Shown here: piece after piece, positions 44,360 to 53,657 of the stretch
Position numbering within the stretch: the stretch's first letter is position 1
How the letters are laid out: every line of letters begins with the position of its first letter
NCBI RefSeq assembly: GCF_026914185.1
Contig: NC_070562.1
Coordinates: 806,001-870,000, forward strand
DNA from: Puccinia triticina
Taxonomy: Eukaryota; Basidiomycota; Pucciniomycetes; Pucciniales; Pucciniaceae
Direction: 5' to 3'
DNA length: 64,000 nucleotides
Notes under the pieces: model-generated
Told to the model about the DNA's origin: nothing
What the model saw: only the letters and a program-made list of their open reading frames with translations
Database searches by the model: none
Position numbers and translations under genes: made by a program

Positions 44360-44766
44360 CAAATTGTCCTTCTGCTCCGTCTAACGCTCCCGCTCCCGCT
44401 GCGACTGCTCCGTCTGATTCTCCAGCTCCTGCTGCTCCGTCTAGTGGCCCCGCTGCGTCTGACGATCCCGCTGCTCCGTCTGACGCTCCCGCTCCCACTG
44501 CTCCGATTAACAATCCCGCTGCTCCATCTGATGCTCCCGCTCCCGCTGCTCCGTTTAACGATCCCGCTGCTCCGTTTAATGATCCCGCTGCTCCGTCTGA
44601 CGCTCCCGCTCCCGCTGCTTGGTCTAATGATCCTGCTGCTCCTTCTGACACACCCACTGCTCCAACCAACGTTCAAAACGGTTGCCCAGCTGCTTCCACT
44701 AACCGTGCTGCTGTTAATGATCCCGCTGCTCCGTCTGACACACCTGCTGCTCCGACCAACGGTTGA
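44360..44766 (+). repeat. Coding repeat: Pro-Ala-Ala-Pro-Ser-Asp-Ala type
   Basis: Units of about 27-48 bp with the core CCCGCTGCTCCGTCTGAC repeat roughly ten times in frame and give a proline/alanine-rich unstructured tail. Confidence 0.85.
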
Positions 44767-45009
44767 AGTAGTTGTCTAGCTGCTTCCACTAACCGTGCTG
44801 ATGTTAATGATCCCGCTGCGCCGCCTGAAACTCCCGCTGCTCCGACCAACAGTCAAAATGGCCATCCAGCTGCTTCCACTAACCGTGCTGCTGCTGCCAC
44901 TAACGGTTCTGCGGCTCAAAAGAAGCGTGTACGACCAATCAAAAAACTCCCCGAGAGCAAGTCAACCACCCCATCTGCACCGCAGGCTACTGTAGACCCT
45001 GCTCCGTAT

Positions 45010-45160
45010 AACAATCCCGCCGCTCCATCTATCAATCCCGCTGCTCTGTCTATCAATCCGGCTGCTCCGTCTATTAATCCCTCTGCTCCGTCTATCAATC
45101 CCGCTGCTCCGTCTATCAATCCCGCTGCTCCGTCTATCAATCCCGCTGCTCCATCTGACG
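45010..45160 (+). repeat. 21-bp coding repeat (SINPAAP)
   Basis: The unit CCGTCTATCAATCCCGCTGCT is repeated about seven times almost perfectly, in the same frame as the second KDZ-borne gene. Confidence 0.92.
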
Positions 45161-45755
45161 CCACCACTCCCGCTACTGCTGGTGACAATGTGGTCCCTCC
45201 TCTTCAACTTGTTGGCCTTGAAGCAGCCATTGACCCTCTCCTTGAAACATACAGCCTGAGTGATCTTAACTTCTGAGTGCTGCACATGCTGGTCCTGTTA
45301 TTCTCTATTGCCTTTTTTTTGACTGTTGTCTACTTGCTTGATCTCTGGTTATTTTTTTGTTTGAGCCCCTCATTTATTTGTCCGGTGGCTCTGGAAATGC
45401 TTTGATCTCCTCTCTAATCTCTCGCGTAAAACTACTTGAATGTTTTTGTCCTTGTCTTTTTGATTAACTATACACGTCCATCAGTACATAAAAATTGATG
45501 AAATCTACTGCATTTGATTAATTTTGACTAAAAGGCAGTCGCTGTGACAAGTTTGAGCTTTTCAATCATCTTAGTCCAACAATGTAGAGATCACGAAGCC
45601 TTTCGGAGTTACCTTTCATGTTGAGAATTGAAACAAGGAACATACAGGAATGTGGAATGAATGAGTTGAGCGCTTCTGAGAGGATGATTAGAGGAGAAAT
45701 GATGAAATGGGTTGTACAGCCCTCCAATTTTGTATATGTAAGTATTTTTTGTACG

Positions 45756-45985
45756 CAACTGTACGACCCTTTATTTTTGTGTAAGTCTTTACAGCTAGCC
45801 CAGAAGAGCTTGCGACTTCGGCCGCAAACTCTGGGAGTTTGTGCTGCAGCGGCTAGCGTTTTCCGCAGCGTTGATAGCCGTGCGCGCGGACCGTGCTCGG
45901 GGGATCCCGGGGGGGGGGGGGGGGGGCAGGAAGGCTGCCTGCCACTGATCCACATCAGCCTGCCACCACCAACCCACCACCGTCG
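45756..45985 (+). repeat. Internal copy of both KDZ subterminal regions (fusion point about 45785)
   Basis: 45756-45786 is the inverted copy of the left subterminal string (AAAGACTTACACAAAAATAA). Directly after it, CAGCTAGCCCAGAAGAGC and the next ~195 bp match the inverted right subterminal region 47415-47615. No TIR remains between the two. Confidence 0.85.
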
Positions 45986-46180
45986 AATCACCACCCCCAT
46001 CAAATCCATACATCTCCCCTCCACCGCCAAATACACCCCAGCAGCCAAGGATCATTGAAACAATCTCATCCGGCCATTGGAACAATCCAAAACAGGTGAG
46101 TTGGTTACCATCAGTATTATAGAGAGCACGCAAACCTAACTCTTATGCCGATATTGATTACTTCCGTTCCTCTTGGCAGG

Positions 46181-46672
46181 AATCAATCGAGATGGGACTG
46201 GTGCGGTTTATTGGTTCGATCCGGTGGGAAGTTATGAGCAAGAAAGATGCAGGGCCGCCGGGGTGGCACAAAGTCTAGTCCAGCCGTTTTTGGACAACCA
46301 GGTGAGAAGGGTTTTGCAAGGGGGAGGCTATAGACTCCTATATATATACAATCATGTGATATCTCTTGAGAAATTGACTGCTTGTCTTGTACTCTGCAAA
46401 TTCTTTTTAAAAACCGGGGTCAGGTTGGAGGCAAGAACATGACTTGCGATCCGTCCAGCCCAGCTCCTCCACCCGAGCCGGTCTACGCCCAAGGCAAATC
46501 TCACCCTCCCCCTCAATCACAATTGCCGTTGGAGAAGGTTGAAGCCTTGGTCACGGACGCGTTCACTTGCGCGGCTGAGAAACATATTGAATTTGGTGAT
46601 GGCTTGGAGATCTTTGTTATTGAGCCCGGAAAAGGTGTCCGTGTGATCCATAAGGAACTCAAGAGAGATTAG
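46181..46672 (+). pseudogene. Captured 3' part of a proteasome beta-subunit gene (PRE7/PSMB1-like, beta 6)
   Basis: After a CTTGGCAG acceptor the frame reads GINRDGTGAVYWFDPVGSYE and AAGVAQSLVQPFLDNQ, the hallmark of eukaryotic beta-6 subunits. After an intron of about 120 bp (GTGAGA ... GGTCAG), the second exon has a Pro-rich insert. It then reads LEKVEALVTDAFTCAAEKHIE, FGDGLEIFVIEPGKGVRV and a C-terminal LKRD before TAG at 46670-46672. This is the last ~105 residues. The catalytic-chamber N-terminal half is missing. The intron is kept, so capture was at DNA level. The two exons are in good frame, suggesting recent capture. No function is implied. Confidence 0.82.
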
Positions 46673-47346
46673 TTTCTTTGGCCTAGAGCTTGTATTTCTC
46701 ATCTTTTTTAGCCCCGATATCTTTTGACTCAAAATGAGAATCAATTATCCTTGTGATTGAGTCTTCTTGGCTCACAAATCCTTTGATAGCTGTGATAGCT
46801 GTTGGCCGAGGCTCTAAGTCAAGCCACCATATGTCATTCACTGTTTAACTAGCGGCTGGAGTCCACATAATTTGAAACTATAGCTTGTAAATCTGATTGT
46901 GATGTAGATGGGTTCTTCAATTCATACACACATAAAACATGCCTACACCTTGTAAACTACTCCAATCAACCAGCTGGAAGAATGACCGTGTACATCATTT
47001 TTTGTGCATGCAGGATGGTTACGCACCCCGACCATTACTCTTGTGCATTGATACTCACCAGCATGATCCCCATATTCCCCATGGATGTTTAAGGAAATCA
47101 AGGTTCAGCCTTCCAACTATCTACAGTTTAAAACTGGTTTGCCGAGCTGGGAGATATACATTGATTTCAGCAAGGGGTTTTCCATTGAGGGCCGCCCGAA
47201 TAACAGCGAATTTGAATCCGGCGCTATACTTCACATACATTGTGCCTGAAGGAGCAAAAAAGGAAACCAGAAAAAAAGAGAACTCATATCAGCTTGGGGT
47301 TGCAGAACAGGACAAGCAAACAAACCATTTAGAAAGAATCTACTTG
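46673..47346. other. Spacer right of the captured proteasome fragment
   Basis: The first part may be the native 3' flank of the proteasome gene that was captured with it. I see no further gene. Confidence 0.4.
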
Positions 47347-47432
47347 TGATTCGACGACGGTCGACGTTGGTGATTCGACAACGGTTGGCGGTGGTCATTT
47401 GACAACGGTTGGCGGTTGTGATTCGACGGCGG
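47347..47432. repeat. 22-bp tandem repeat (GATTCGACAACGGTTGGCGGT type)
   Basis: Four imperfect units lie at the inner edge of the right KDZ subterminal region. Confidence 0.75.
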
Positions 47433-47612
47433 TGGGTTGGTGGTGGCAGGCTGATGTGGATCGGTGGCAGGCAGCCTTCCTGCGCCCCCCCCGGGATCCC
47501 CCGAGCACGGTCCGCGCGCACGGCTATCAACGCTGCGGAAAACGCTAGCCGCTGCGGCACAAACTCCCAGAGTTTGCGGCCGAAGTCGCAAGCTCTTCTG
47601 GGCTAGCTGTAT
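47415..47612 (-). repeat. Right KDZ subterminal region, inverted copy of 45787-45985
   Basis: Read on the minus strand, CAGCTAGCCCAGAAGAGC and about 195 following bases match the internal copy. The captured proteasome fragment is thus enclosed by an inverted pair, as in a Pack-type element. Confidence 0.9.
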
Positions 47613-47799
47613 GTGAGGGTCTTATAAATGAAAGGGTGAGTGGGTGAGTTGCGAACTTGAGGAGCAGAAGCGGGGATATGTTGGCCATCTCTCGCATGTT
47701 CGGCATGCTGTAGAAATACCCGCATTTCACCCTTCAAGGAGGCTTCTCGCTCGCGCGCGATGTATGCTTCGGGGAAGGTTTATAGGGACCGGTCAGGTG
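47613..47799 (-). repeat. Right terminal inverted repeat of the KDZ unit
   Basis: Complement of 36299-36485 with three mismatches. It is followed by the AGGCACTC duplication at 47800-47807. Confidence 0.93.
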
Positions 47800-47807
47800 A
47801 GGCACTC

Positions 47808-49101
47808 ACTAGCCCATCCCTCAAACAGGACTCCTCGGAACTGCCAGATTATCGGCTCGATACCCGTGCCGAACAGAGGAGGAGAAGCGAAGAAAATCAG
47901 ACGGCGAGGAATGCTTCGGCATCTCCGATCGACGAGCAATGTCAGCCGACCAGCCCTGCTCATCTGGTTCGCTCGCTGGAGTTCAAGTTCGTCGGTCCCT
48001 GCTCGATGGGAAGGGGCGGTGGCTCTCTGATCTGTGAGATCCTCCGAGCTTGCCCATTGCTCGAAAACATCACCATCGCCACCTCGTTCTTGAGCGGTTG
48101 CCAAGAGCCTATCTAGGAATCCCTTGCAAGCCGACCGCTCATCAAGAGCTTTGTCCTTATCGAGAATGCCGAAGAATTATACCACTTGAAGTTCGCATGG
48201 CCAGCCGACCAAGTTGTGGCGCGGTTATTCGGCAAATGGGACTTGCTCGAGACGGTCGAGTTGATCAGGTTCCACAATTTGTTCAAGCGCTTCGAATCAG
48301 ACGGTGGTGGCAGTATGCTGCCCGCACTGAATTGTGCCCTGAGAGCAATCGTCTTGAACGACCTGAGGATGAGCGAGCACGACCTGCGCATGATCCTGAA
48401 CGGCTCTCGTGCCAGCCTGCGCACGCTCCAGCTCTGCAATCCGGCCAATTCGCTTCAACGGCCTGGCCTATACCGAATCCTCACGGAATGCATCAGCCCG
48501 GCCTTGGAATCCTTGACGCTCGATGTGGGCGATCGATGGGGAAAGCCGTGTTACCTCCAGGAAGATGCCCGCCCCGAATTGTATCCGGGCCTGCTGGACC
48601 ACATCTTCAAGACTTCATCGACCCTGAGCAATCTCAAAAAGCTCTCATTTGCTGGCAACTTGGTCGGCAAGGAGTTCTTCAACTTGCTACCCCAATCAAT
48701 CGTTCAGCTCGGCTGGGACCGTTGTGAGATCTCCTTCAAGGCTTTTGCTCAGGCACTCACAAGCCACATTGTCCCCTCTCCTCATGATGCACCCTCTGAC
48801 GCCGAGACAAGACGTGCCCGATGGCTACCCGAGCTCAAGTGTTGCTCGATCTACAATCTCCCTTGTCTGTCCTCATCTCTACTTTTTTTTTCTTTCTGGA
48901 AATCGGGATCACGCCAGCTCATAACTTTGACCACATAATTTACATTATCTTTCAAAATTTGACATCGCAACTCCCTCGGGTCACGTAGATCCTAAGGGAT
49001 CGACGGAGGAGATTATGGCCGAGTTAAGAGCCCGACATGTCTACGAGTTTTGTGAGAGACCGTACTACGGCTGGGACCCCCGAGTATTTTTCACAGTTTG
49101 A
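47808..49101 (+). pseudogene. F-box/LRR-like gene, 3' part of the gene split at 36298
   Basis: The frame resumes after the TSD with TSPSLKQDSSELPD and runs through the family core: SMGRGGGSLICEILRACPLLENI, LASRPLIKSFVLIEN, RMILNGSRASLRTLQL, LSNLKKLSFAGNL and WLPELKCCSIYN. Exon 3 ends at 48864 and the last exon is 48989-49101 (stop TGA). A TAG at 48114-48116 replaces a residue of the conserved EPLLDALASRP segment. The gene was therefore dead for that reason too, before or after the transposon came in. The Harbinger element starts only 100 bp downstream. Confidence 0.88.
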
Positions 49102-49356
49102 AGATGATGGGGGACGCACCTGTTCTAGAAGCCGGCGTTTCTGTTTGCCTCAAGAAATGATTGTTTCAGGAATTGCACATCTGTTGGGATTCCTTGGATT
49201 TATGGTATTCAAAATTGCATATGTAAAGAAATTACATAAAATCATAACAGCATATCCGAAAAATCTCTTATGCATCCCCCGACTCCCCCCGGTCCCCGTG
49301 CATAAAATCCTAAGAACAGTCGGCTGCAGCCGGCCGGGCCGCCTGAAACACTTCAA

Positions 49357-51200
49357 ATGGAGCAACCACCGCCGCCGGGGCAACCACCGCGGTCGTGCCA
49401 AACATCACCTGCGCCAGCTTTGCAATCTCAACAAATTTTGGGCACACCTTCAAGTGGTTCAGTACAACTCTCCCCAGGCTTCAACCTACCACTACTCTTG
49501 TAAGTGGCACATATTCATTTTTTGCACACCCAATGCCGTCCTTTTGCAAAAAACTGACCAATGGTGCAGTCAAATGCCAACGGGAATGACCTCTCCCTCC
49601 CCATTTTTATCAGTTCTTCCAAACCAGCTGATGAATCCGCCATCAACCCAAGTGATGACTGAAGGACCAAATGCTCCGCACAACTCGGCTCCAGCTACCT
49701 CAGGTACTCCTCAAGAAAATGCGCAAAGGACTGCGGCCATTGAAAACAGCACAGAAGCGCGCCATTCGTTGGTATCAAACCGGGGCCGAGGAGGTCGCAA
49801 GCGCGGTCGTGGTTCAAATCCTACGCCCAGAGGGACATCAAACCAACCCGCTAGACAGCCTCCGCGATCGTGGACGAAGCAGAAGAATTCTGACGGAAAG
49901 TCTGAGCTGGACTTAATCATAGATTGGCTCACGGTCAAAGCAAACTTCAGCTCCTGGCGTAACAGCAGTATCAGCAAGAGAGATGTCTGTGAGAAAATTT
50001 GCAATTACTCACAGGCCAACGGTTTCCCGCAGAAGCGTAAATGGAAAGGTGTCCAGCAGCAGGTTGGGCAAGCTTTACCTATCCAATTCAACGGACACAA
50101 CTAATTTTTCTTGCATTATTTATGTTTGCTTGGCATCAGATCACTGGCATGGAAACAAAGTTTCGCAAAGCGCTTAGATGGAAAGAGCAGACCAGTCAGG
50201 GGATCATGGAAAAAGCGAGAGAGAACACTCAAGATCATGCTGATGATCCTGATGCACCAAACTATGTGGAAGATGCCAGAAACAAAACTGAAGGTAAGCA
50301 AAAATAGGTTCAAGACTCCCTGTTGGACAACTGGCTGACTGATTACTTGATCAGCCGAGATCTTGGGCACATGCCCATACTTTTTTCAACTTGAACCGGT
50401 CATGCTTGGTCGCCCTTCCGCGGGCTATGTTGTGACTTCAGAGACAAGGGACGACCAACCAGTTGACAACAGGTCCGTTCGGTCGGAAGACATCGAGGAG
50501 AGGGCCGAAGACAACCGAACATCACCATTGATTTCATCACAATCTGAAGACCGCAATCCAGAATCCGATGATGACTTGCTCCCGCCTGTCTTGGATCTAG
50601 AATCAAATCAACAGTTGTCTCAGCGGATTGCTCCACAGGCGAGTCAAGAATCAACTGATCAATCGACTCCGCAAACTCAGTGATCCTCTCGACAGCCCAC
50701 TGAACGAACAGCTGGAAATACTCATTCTTCGTCACACGCATACAGTCTTGGGAACAAATCAGGTAACTCGTTGTCGTCGCGAAAACGCAAAACATACGCC
50801 GAGCAAATAGCAGGCAAATTCCTTCCATCTAAGCGGAATTTGGCTGCGGATTGAGCGGTAAACAACAAGGTTAATCAAAGGTTGGCTCGGGCAGATGAGC
50901 AAATGTCCAAGGCAGCCGCATCAATGGTGTCAAGCATCATTAACAAGAATGCTCCACCCGCCGAAACAAATTCCGAAATGTTGCAGCTCCAACTTTGAGA
51001 GAAAAAACTGAACGTTGAGATGCGCGAGATCGAGGTGGCCACTGCCAAAGCTGAGGCCGAACAAAAAGAATCGAATGCAGCGGCATTTCAGCGGGCTCGG
51101 ATGCTGCAGGACTTCTTGAAGTCTGGACTACAGTATGCGCAAGCAGTGGACGCGACAAACGCACTCCTTGGACCTCAAACTCAACCTGAAAGTTCTAATT
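49357..51200 (+). pseudogene. Myb/SANT-like accessory protein of the Harbinger element
   Basis: Exon 1 (ATG 49357 to 49499) encodes a Pro/Gln-rich start. After an intron with GTAAGT and GTGCAG borders, exon 2 has an RGRGGRKRGRG basic patch and the trihelix-like DLIIDWLTVKANFSSWRNSS ... KRKWKGVQQQVG. Two more introns follow (about 50062-50138 and about 50292-50354). The last exon encodes acidic and then coiled-coil sequence (RMLQDFLKSGLQYAQAV). TGA codons at 50681-50683, 50850-50852 and 50996-50998 interrupt the C-terminal half, two of them in TTGA context. The family role is DNA binding at the element ends and nuclear import of the transposase. Confidence 0.65.
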
Positions 51201-51370
51201 AGCTTGTTTTTCACTTGTCTCTCCATCTCATATATGAATGATTCCAATGATTTGTTCCAATGTTCCAAATATGTTAACTGCTTGGATATTCTCAACTACT
51301 TTAGAACGGCCTCTCAAACAAAAAAAGTGTTTTTTTAAAAAAAAAAAATGATTAAGCACACAAAATGAAA

Positions 51371-52989
51371 TTACAACCGATTTGCTTGTTGGCAGAAAGA
51401 TTGGAAGAGCTCATCTCTGCGAGAAGAATCTTCATAGCCGCCTGGCCTTTCCTCAGGCTCAGGCGCCTCCGCCTCCACATCAGAAAGTGAGGCTGGGTCA
51501 CCGTGATTTGCAGACAATACCTGCCAGTCACAGGTATGTGAGAGCAAGAAATTGTGTAAGATAACGCAAACCTTGAGCCATCGGTTTAAGCGCCTTGCTG
51601 AACGCATGTCGCATAGTTTCTGACGGAGCAGTTTGAGTGACTGCCATCTGTTTTTCAGCATTCCAATGCAGTGCTCCACTTCGACTTGTTGATGACTTAA
51701 TTCAAAGTTGAAGGCTTGTTTTGTGGCCGTTAATTGTTGCCCAGGCAACCGTTTGAATGCAGGAATGACTGTTTTTGAAGCTGTGTAACCGGAATCAGCC
51801 AATAAGTACTCGCCCGGAGAAAAATACTTGTCAGGTTGGATGAAGAGCTACAAGAGGCTTCAGTAAAGGAATGCTGCAGGCACCAATTTCATGGGGTCAA
51901 CATACCTGAGAGTTTTTGTAGACTCGCTGGTCATGTGCACTACCATACCATCCGTGCAGAGCATATATAATGCGTCGTTCCCGAGTACAGACAATCATCG
52001 AGTTCATCCCGTATACACTTTTTTGCATCCAAAAGTCCTCCTTATGTACGGTGGGTGTGAATGCCAACGGAAAAATTGTGCCATCTACAAGGCCAACTGC
52101 ATCGTCGAAAAAATCATACGAGTTGGGTTCGGAGCGATAGTTGGCTCGATCTGCCGCAGATGGCCATTTGACATATCTGTCCTCAAGGTCGGCAATTGCA
52201 CGCAGACACCTATTTGTATAGTTTTTGACACTACCTTCTAGAAACACAAACATATTTCACATTACTTTCTGATTGATCATAAGCAGACGAGAAAAACAGA
52301 CCAGATATGTTGAAGACTTCTCTCAGTATATGCGGCGAACCACCATTACCGTTGATTCCCAAATGAGCTAGAGCCACAAGCAATTGCCACTCAGTTGGTG
52401 CTTGCGAGTGATTGGAATCGTTGCGGAAAACTTGGTGGTCCTTTATCTCATTGAACAGCATATAAAAACTCTCCTGGGACATCCAAGCCTAAACCAAATC
52501 AAAGAAAATCTAAGAAAATGTAGGTGTTTTCCAATACAGGAGGACGTACTCACCCATCTGAGAAATACTGAGTCACTATTATTGGAGAAAACCTCAAACG
52601 TTTGGGCAATTGTCGCAATCCGGGGACGAGGGACCGTGGGTTCCAAATAGCGGCAGGTGCAGACTGCAGAAATTAGTTGAAGGATTCCCTCAGCCTGCGA
52701 GTGTGTTGTTTGAGCCTCCCACGAGCGACGTTGAAATCTGAAGAGCTGATATCTACTCCTTGATCGGAAACGTGGGAGTAAGATGAGCACTAGAGAAAGA
52801 AGTAGATCTTGATCGGGGCCTTCAACGTGTTCAAGGAGTGCCAGGATCATTATACAGAACAAGGGAAAGCGTCGTCCAGTGATGATGGTTCGGTAATACT
52901 GCTCATCAATTTGTAGCCTTGCGAAGCACGTGACAAGGAGGAACTGAAGGTCTTGGATCAATGATTTGTGTTCGGAGTGGTGTGGCATG
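51371..52989 (-). CDS. PIF/Harbinger DDE transposase, apparently intact
   Basis: The frame can start at ATG 52989 (MPHHSEHKSLIQD). Exons separated by short introns give a helical N-terminus. SFYMLFNEIKDHQVF follows, with a helix-turn-helix-like segment (EWQLLVALAHLGINGNGGS). The catalytic core has Asp in AVGLVDGTIFPLA, Asp in YLLADSGYTASK and Glu in VEVEHCIGMLKNRWQSLK, followed by CVILHNFLL. The tail is acidic and the gene ends at 51371. Intron positions (about 52543-52494, 52300-52248, 51906-51850) are estimated from GT/AG borders. I found no disabling change, so this copy could still make transposase even though its partner gene has stops. Confidence 0.75.
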
Positions 52990-53212
52990 GCTGTTGGTTG
53001 GTTCAAGGAAGTGGTTGCTGGTGCCGGCTCAAGGGGGTGGTTGCCGGTTTGTATAGGTGATGAGGTTTGTGAGGTCGGGGGATGTTTAAAGGGGGTTCTC
53101 ACTATTGCATAAGCAGCATAAAATCCTAAGTTTATGACTCCCTGCCAAAATCGCAGGTTATGCTGTTATGATTTTATGTAATTTATTTACATATGCAATT
53201 TTGAATACCATA

Positions 53213-53657
53213 ATTGTTTAGAGTTCATCAAACCTCTCTTTGTTCCTTCTTTGATCCTTTGATATGCTTGGCCGGCGAGTAGTAGCTGGGTCATGTTTTT
53301 CTTTGAGATTTGCAATTGTGTCAAGGTGCATGTAAATATCAATTCCTGTAAGTTAACCTCCAGTCCCACATGCTCTAATTTGGCACTTTTATTATGGCAT
53401 CTGCATCTTTGACAGGGCTTCCCCACTGTACCGAGTAGGGCCACCAAAGCTTGCACAAGCATATTTGGATAATGTGCTCAATTTGTCCCTAGGGGCATGA
53501 TGGGGGCTGTGAGGGGGAGGAGGGAGGGAGATGTTTACAGGGATGGTGTGGAAATGTTTTTTGTCGTTGCTTGGGTTGGTGAACAAGTATGATTAACGCG
53601 ACGACACGCAGCATCCGCCCCCGCCCTTCGGTCTTCCAGCATCGAAGGAAACAAACA
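53213..53657. other. Upstream region of the F-box gene
   Basis: It contains the ATT duplication, a G/A-rich tract near 53510-53530 and the immediate 5' flank of the F-box gene. The last ~35 bp before the ATG (CAGCATCCGCCC...GGAAACAAACA) are conserved upstream of the pseudogene at 13849. No gene is visible. Confidence 0.4.

Larger units (their letters stand above)
42480..45276 (+). pseudogene. Second KDZ-borne gene with Ala/Pro-repeat tail, function unknown
   Basis: Six exons fit standard splice sites: 42480 to about 42636, 42713 to about 43079, about 43147-43428, 43486 to about 43761, about 43827-43879 and 43949 onward. The product has a coiled helical part (SYATRKRMTDEMKEELEEMY). It then has a segment shaped like an HMG box (SWNNFQKYDPEAQKLF ... 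EVSALW ... LRYRDMDYL) and a second globular part (LGQAMGTLACLGLNKIHLTYH). A basic patch (HRKNKKRKNVGK) and a long Ala/Pro/Ser/Asp repeat tail follow. A TGA at 44764-44766, in a TTGA context, cuts the tail. The same frame continues to TGA 45274-45276. HMG resemblance is my inference, and I recognise no family. Confidence 0.6.
36299..47799. mobile_element. KDZ-superfamily DNA transposon, composite, 11,501 bp
   Basis: The unit is bounded by 185-bp inverted repeats (CACCTGAC(T/C)GGTCCC outward ends, three mismatches) and an 8-bp TSD, the size reported for Zisupton-type KDZ elements. It carries a KDZ transposase on the minus strand, a divergent second gene on the plus strand, and a proteasome-subunit gene fragment near the right end. 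Internal copies of subterminal sequences meet at about 45785, which suggests a fusion of two elements. It interrupts an F-box gene cleanly. Confidence 0.92.
49201..53212. mobile_element. Two-gene PIF/Harbinger transposon, 4012 bp, complete ends
   Basis: The left end TATGGTATTCAAAATTGCAT and the reverse complement of the right end agree for about 55 bp (through TTACATAAAATCATAACAGCAT). Related GCATAAAATCCTAAG strings lie further in on both sides. ATT flanks both ends (49198-49200 and 53213-53215). It contains a Myb/SANT-like gene on the plus strand and a DDE transposase gene on the minus strand, convergent, the standard composition of this superfamily. Confidence 0.88.

Noticed and set aside
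44916..45188. LAGLIDADG-like homing endonuclease on the minus strand (repeated DGAAGLIDGAAGLI)
   Set aside because: It is the complement of the SINPAAP coding repeat. There is no endonuclease domain and the repeat is low complexity.
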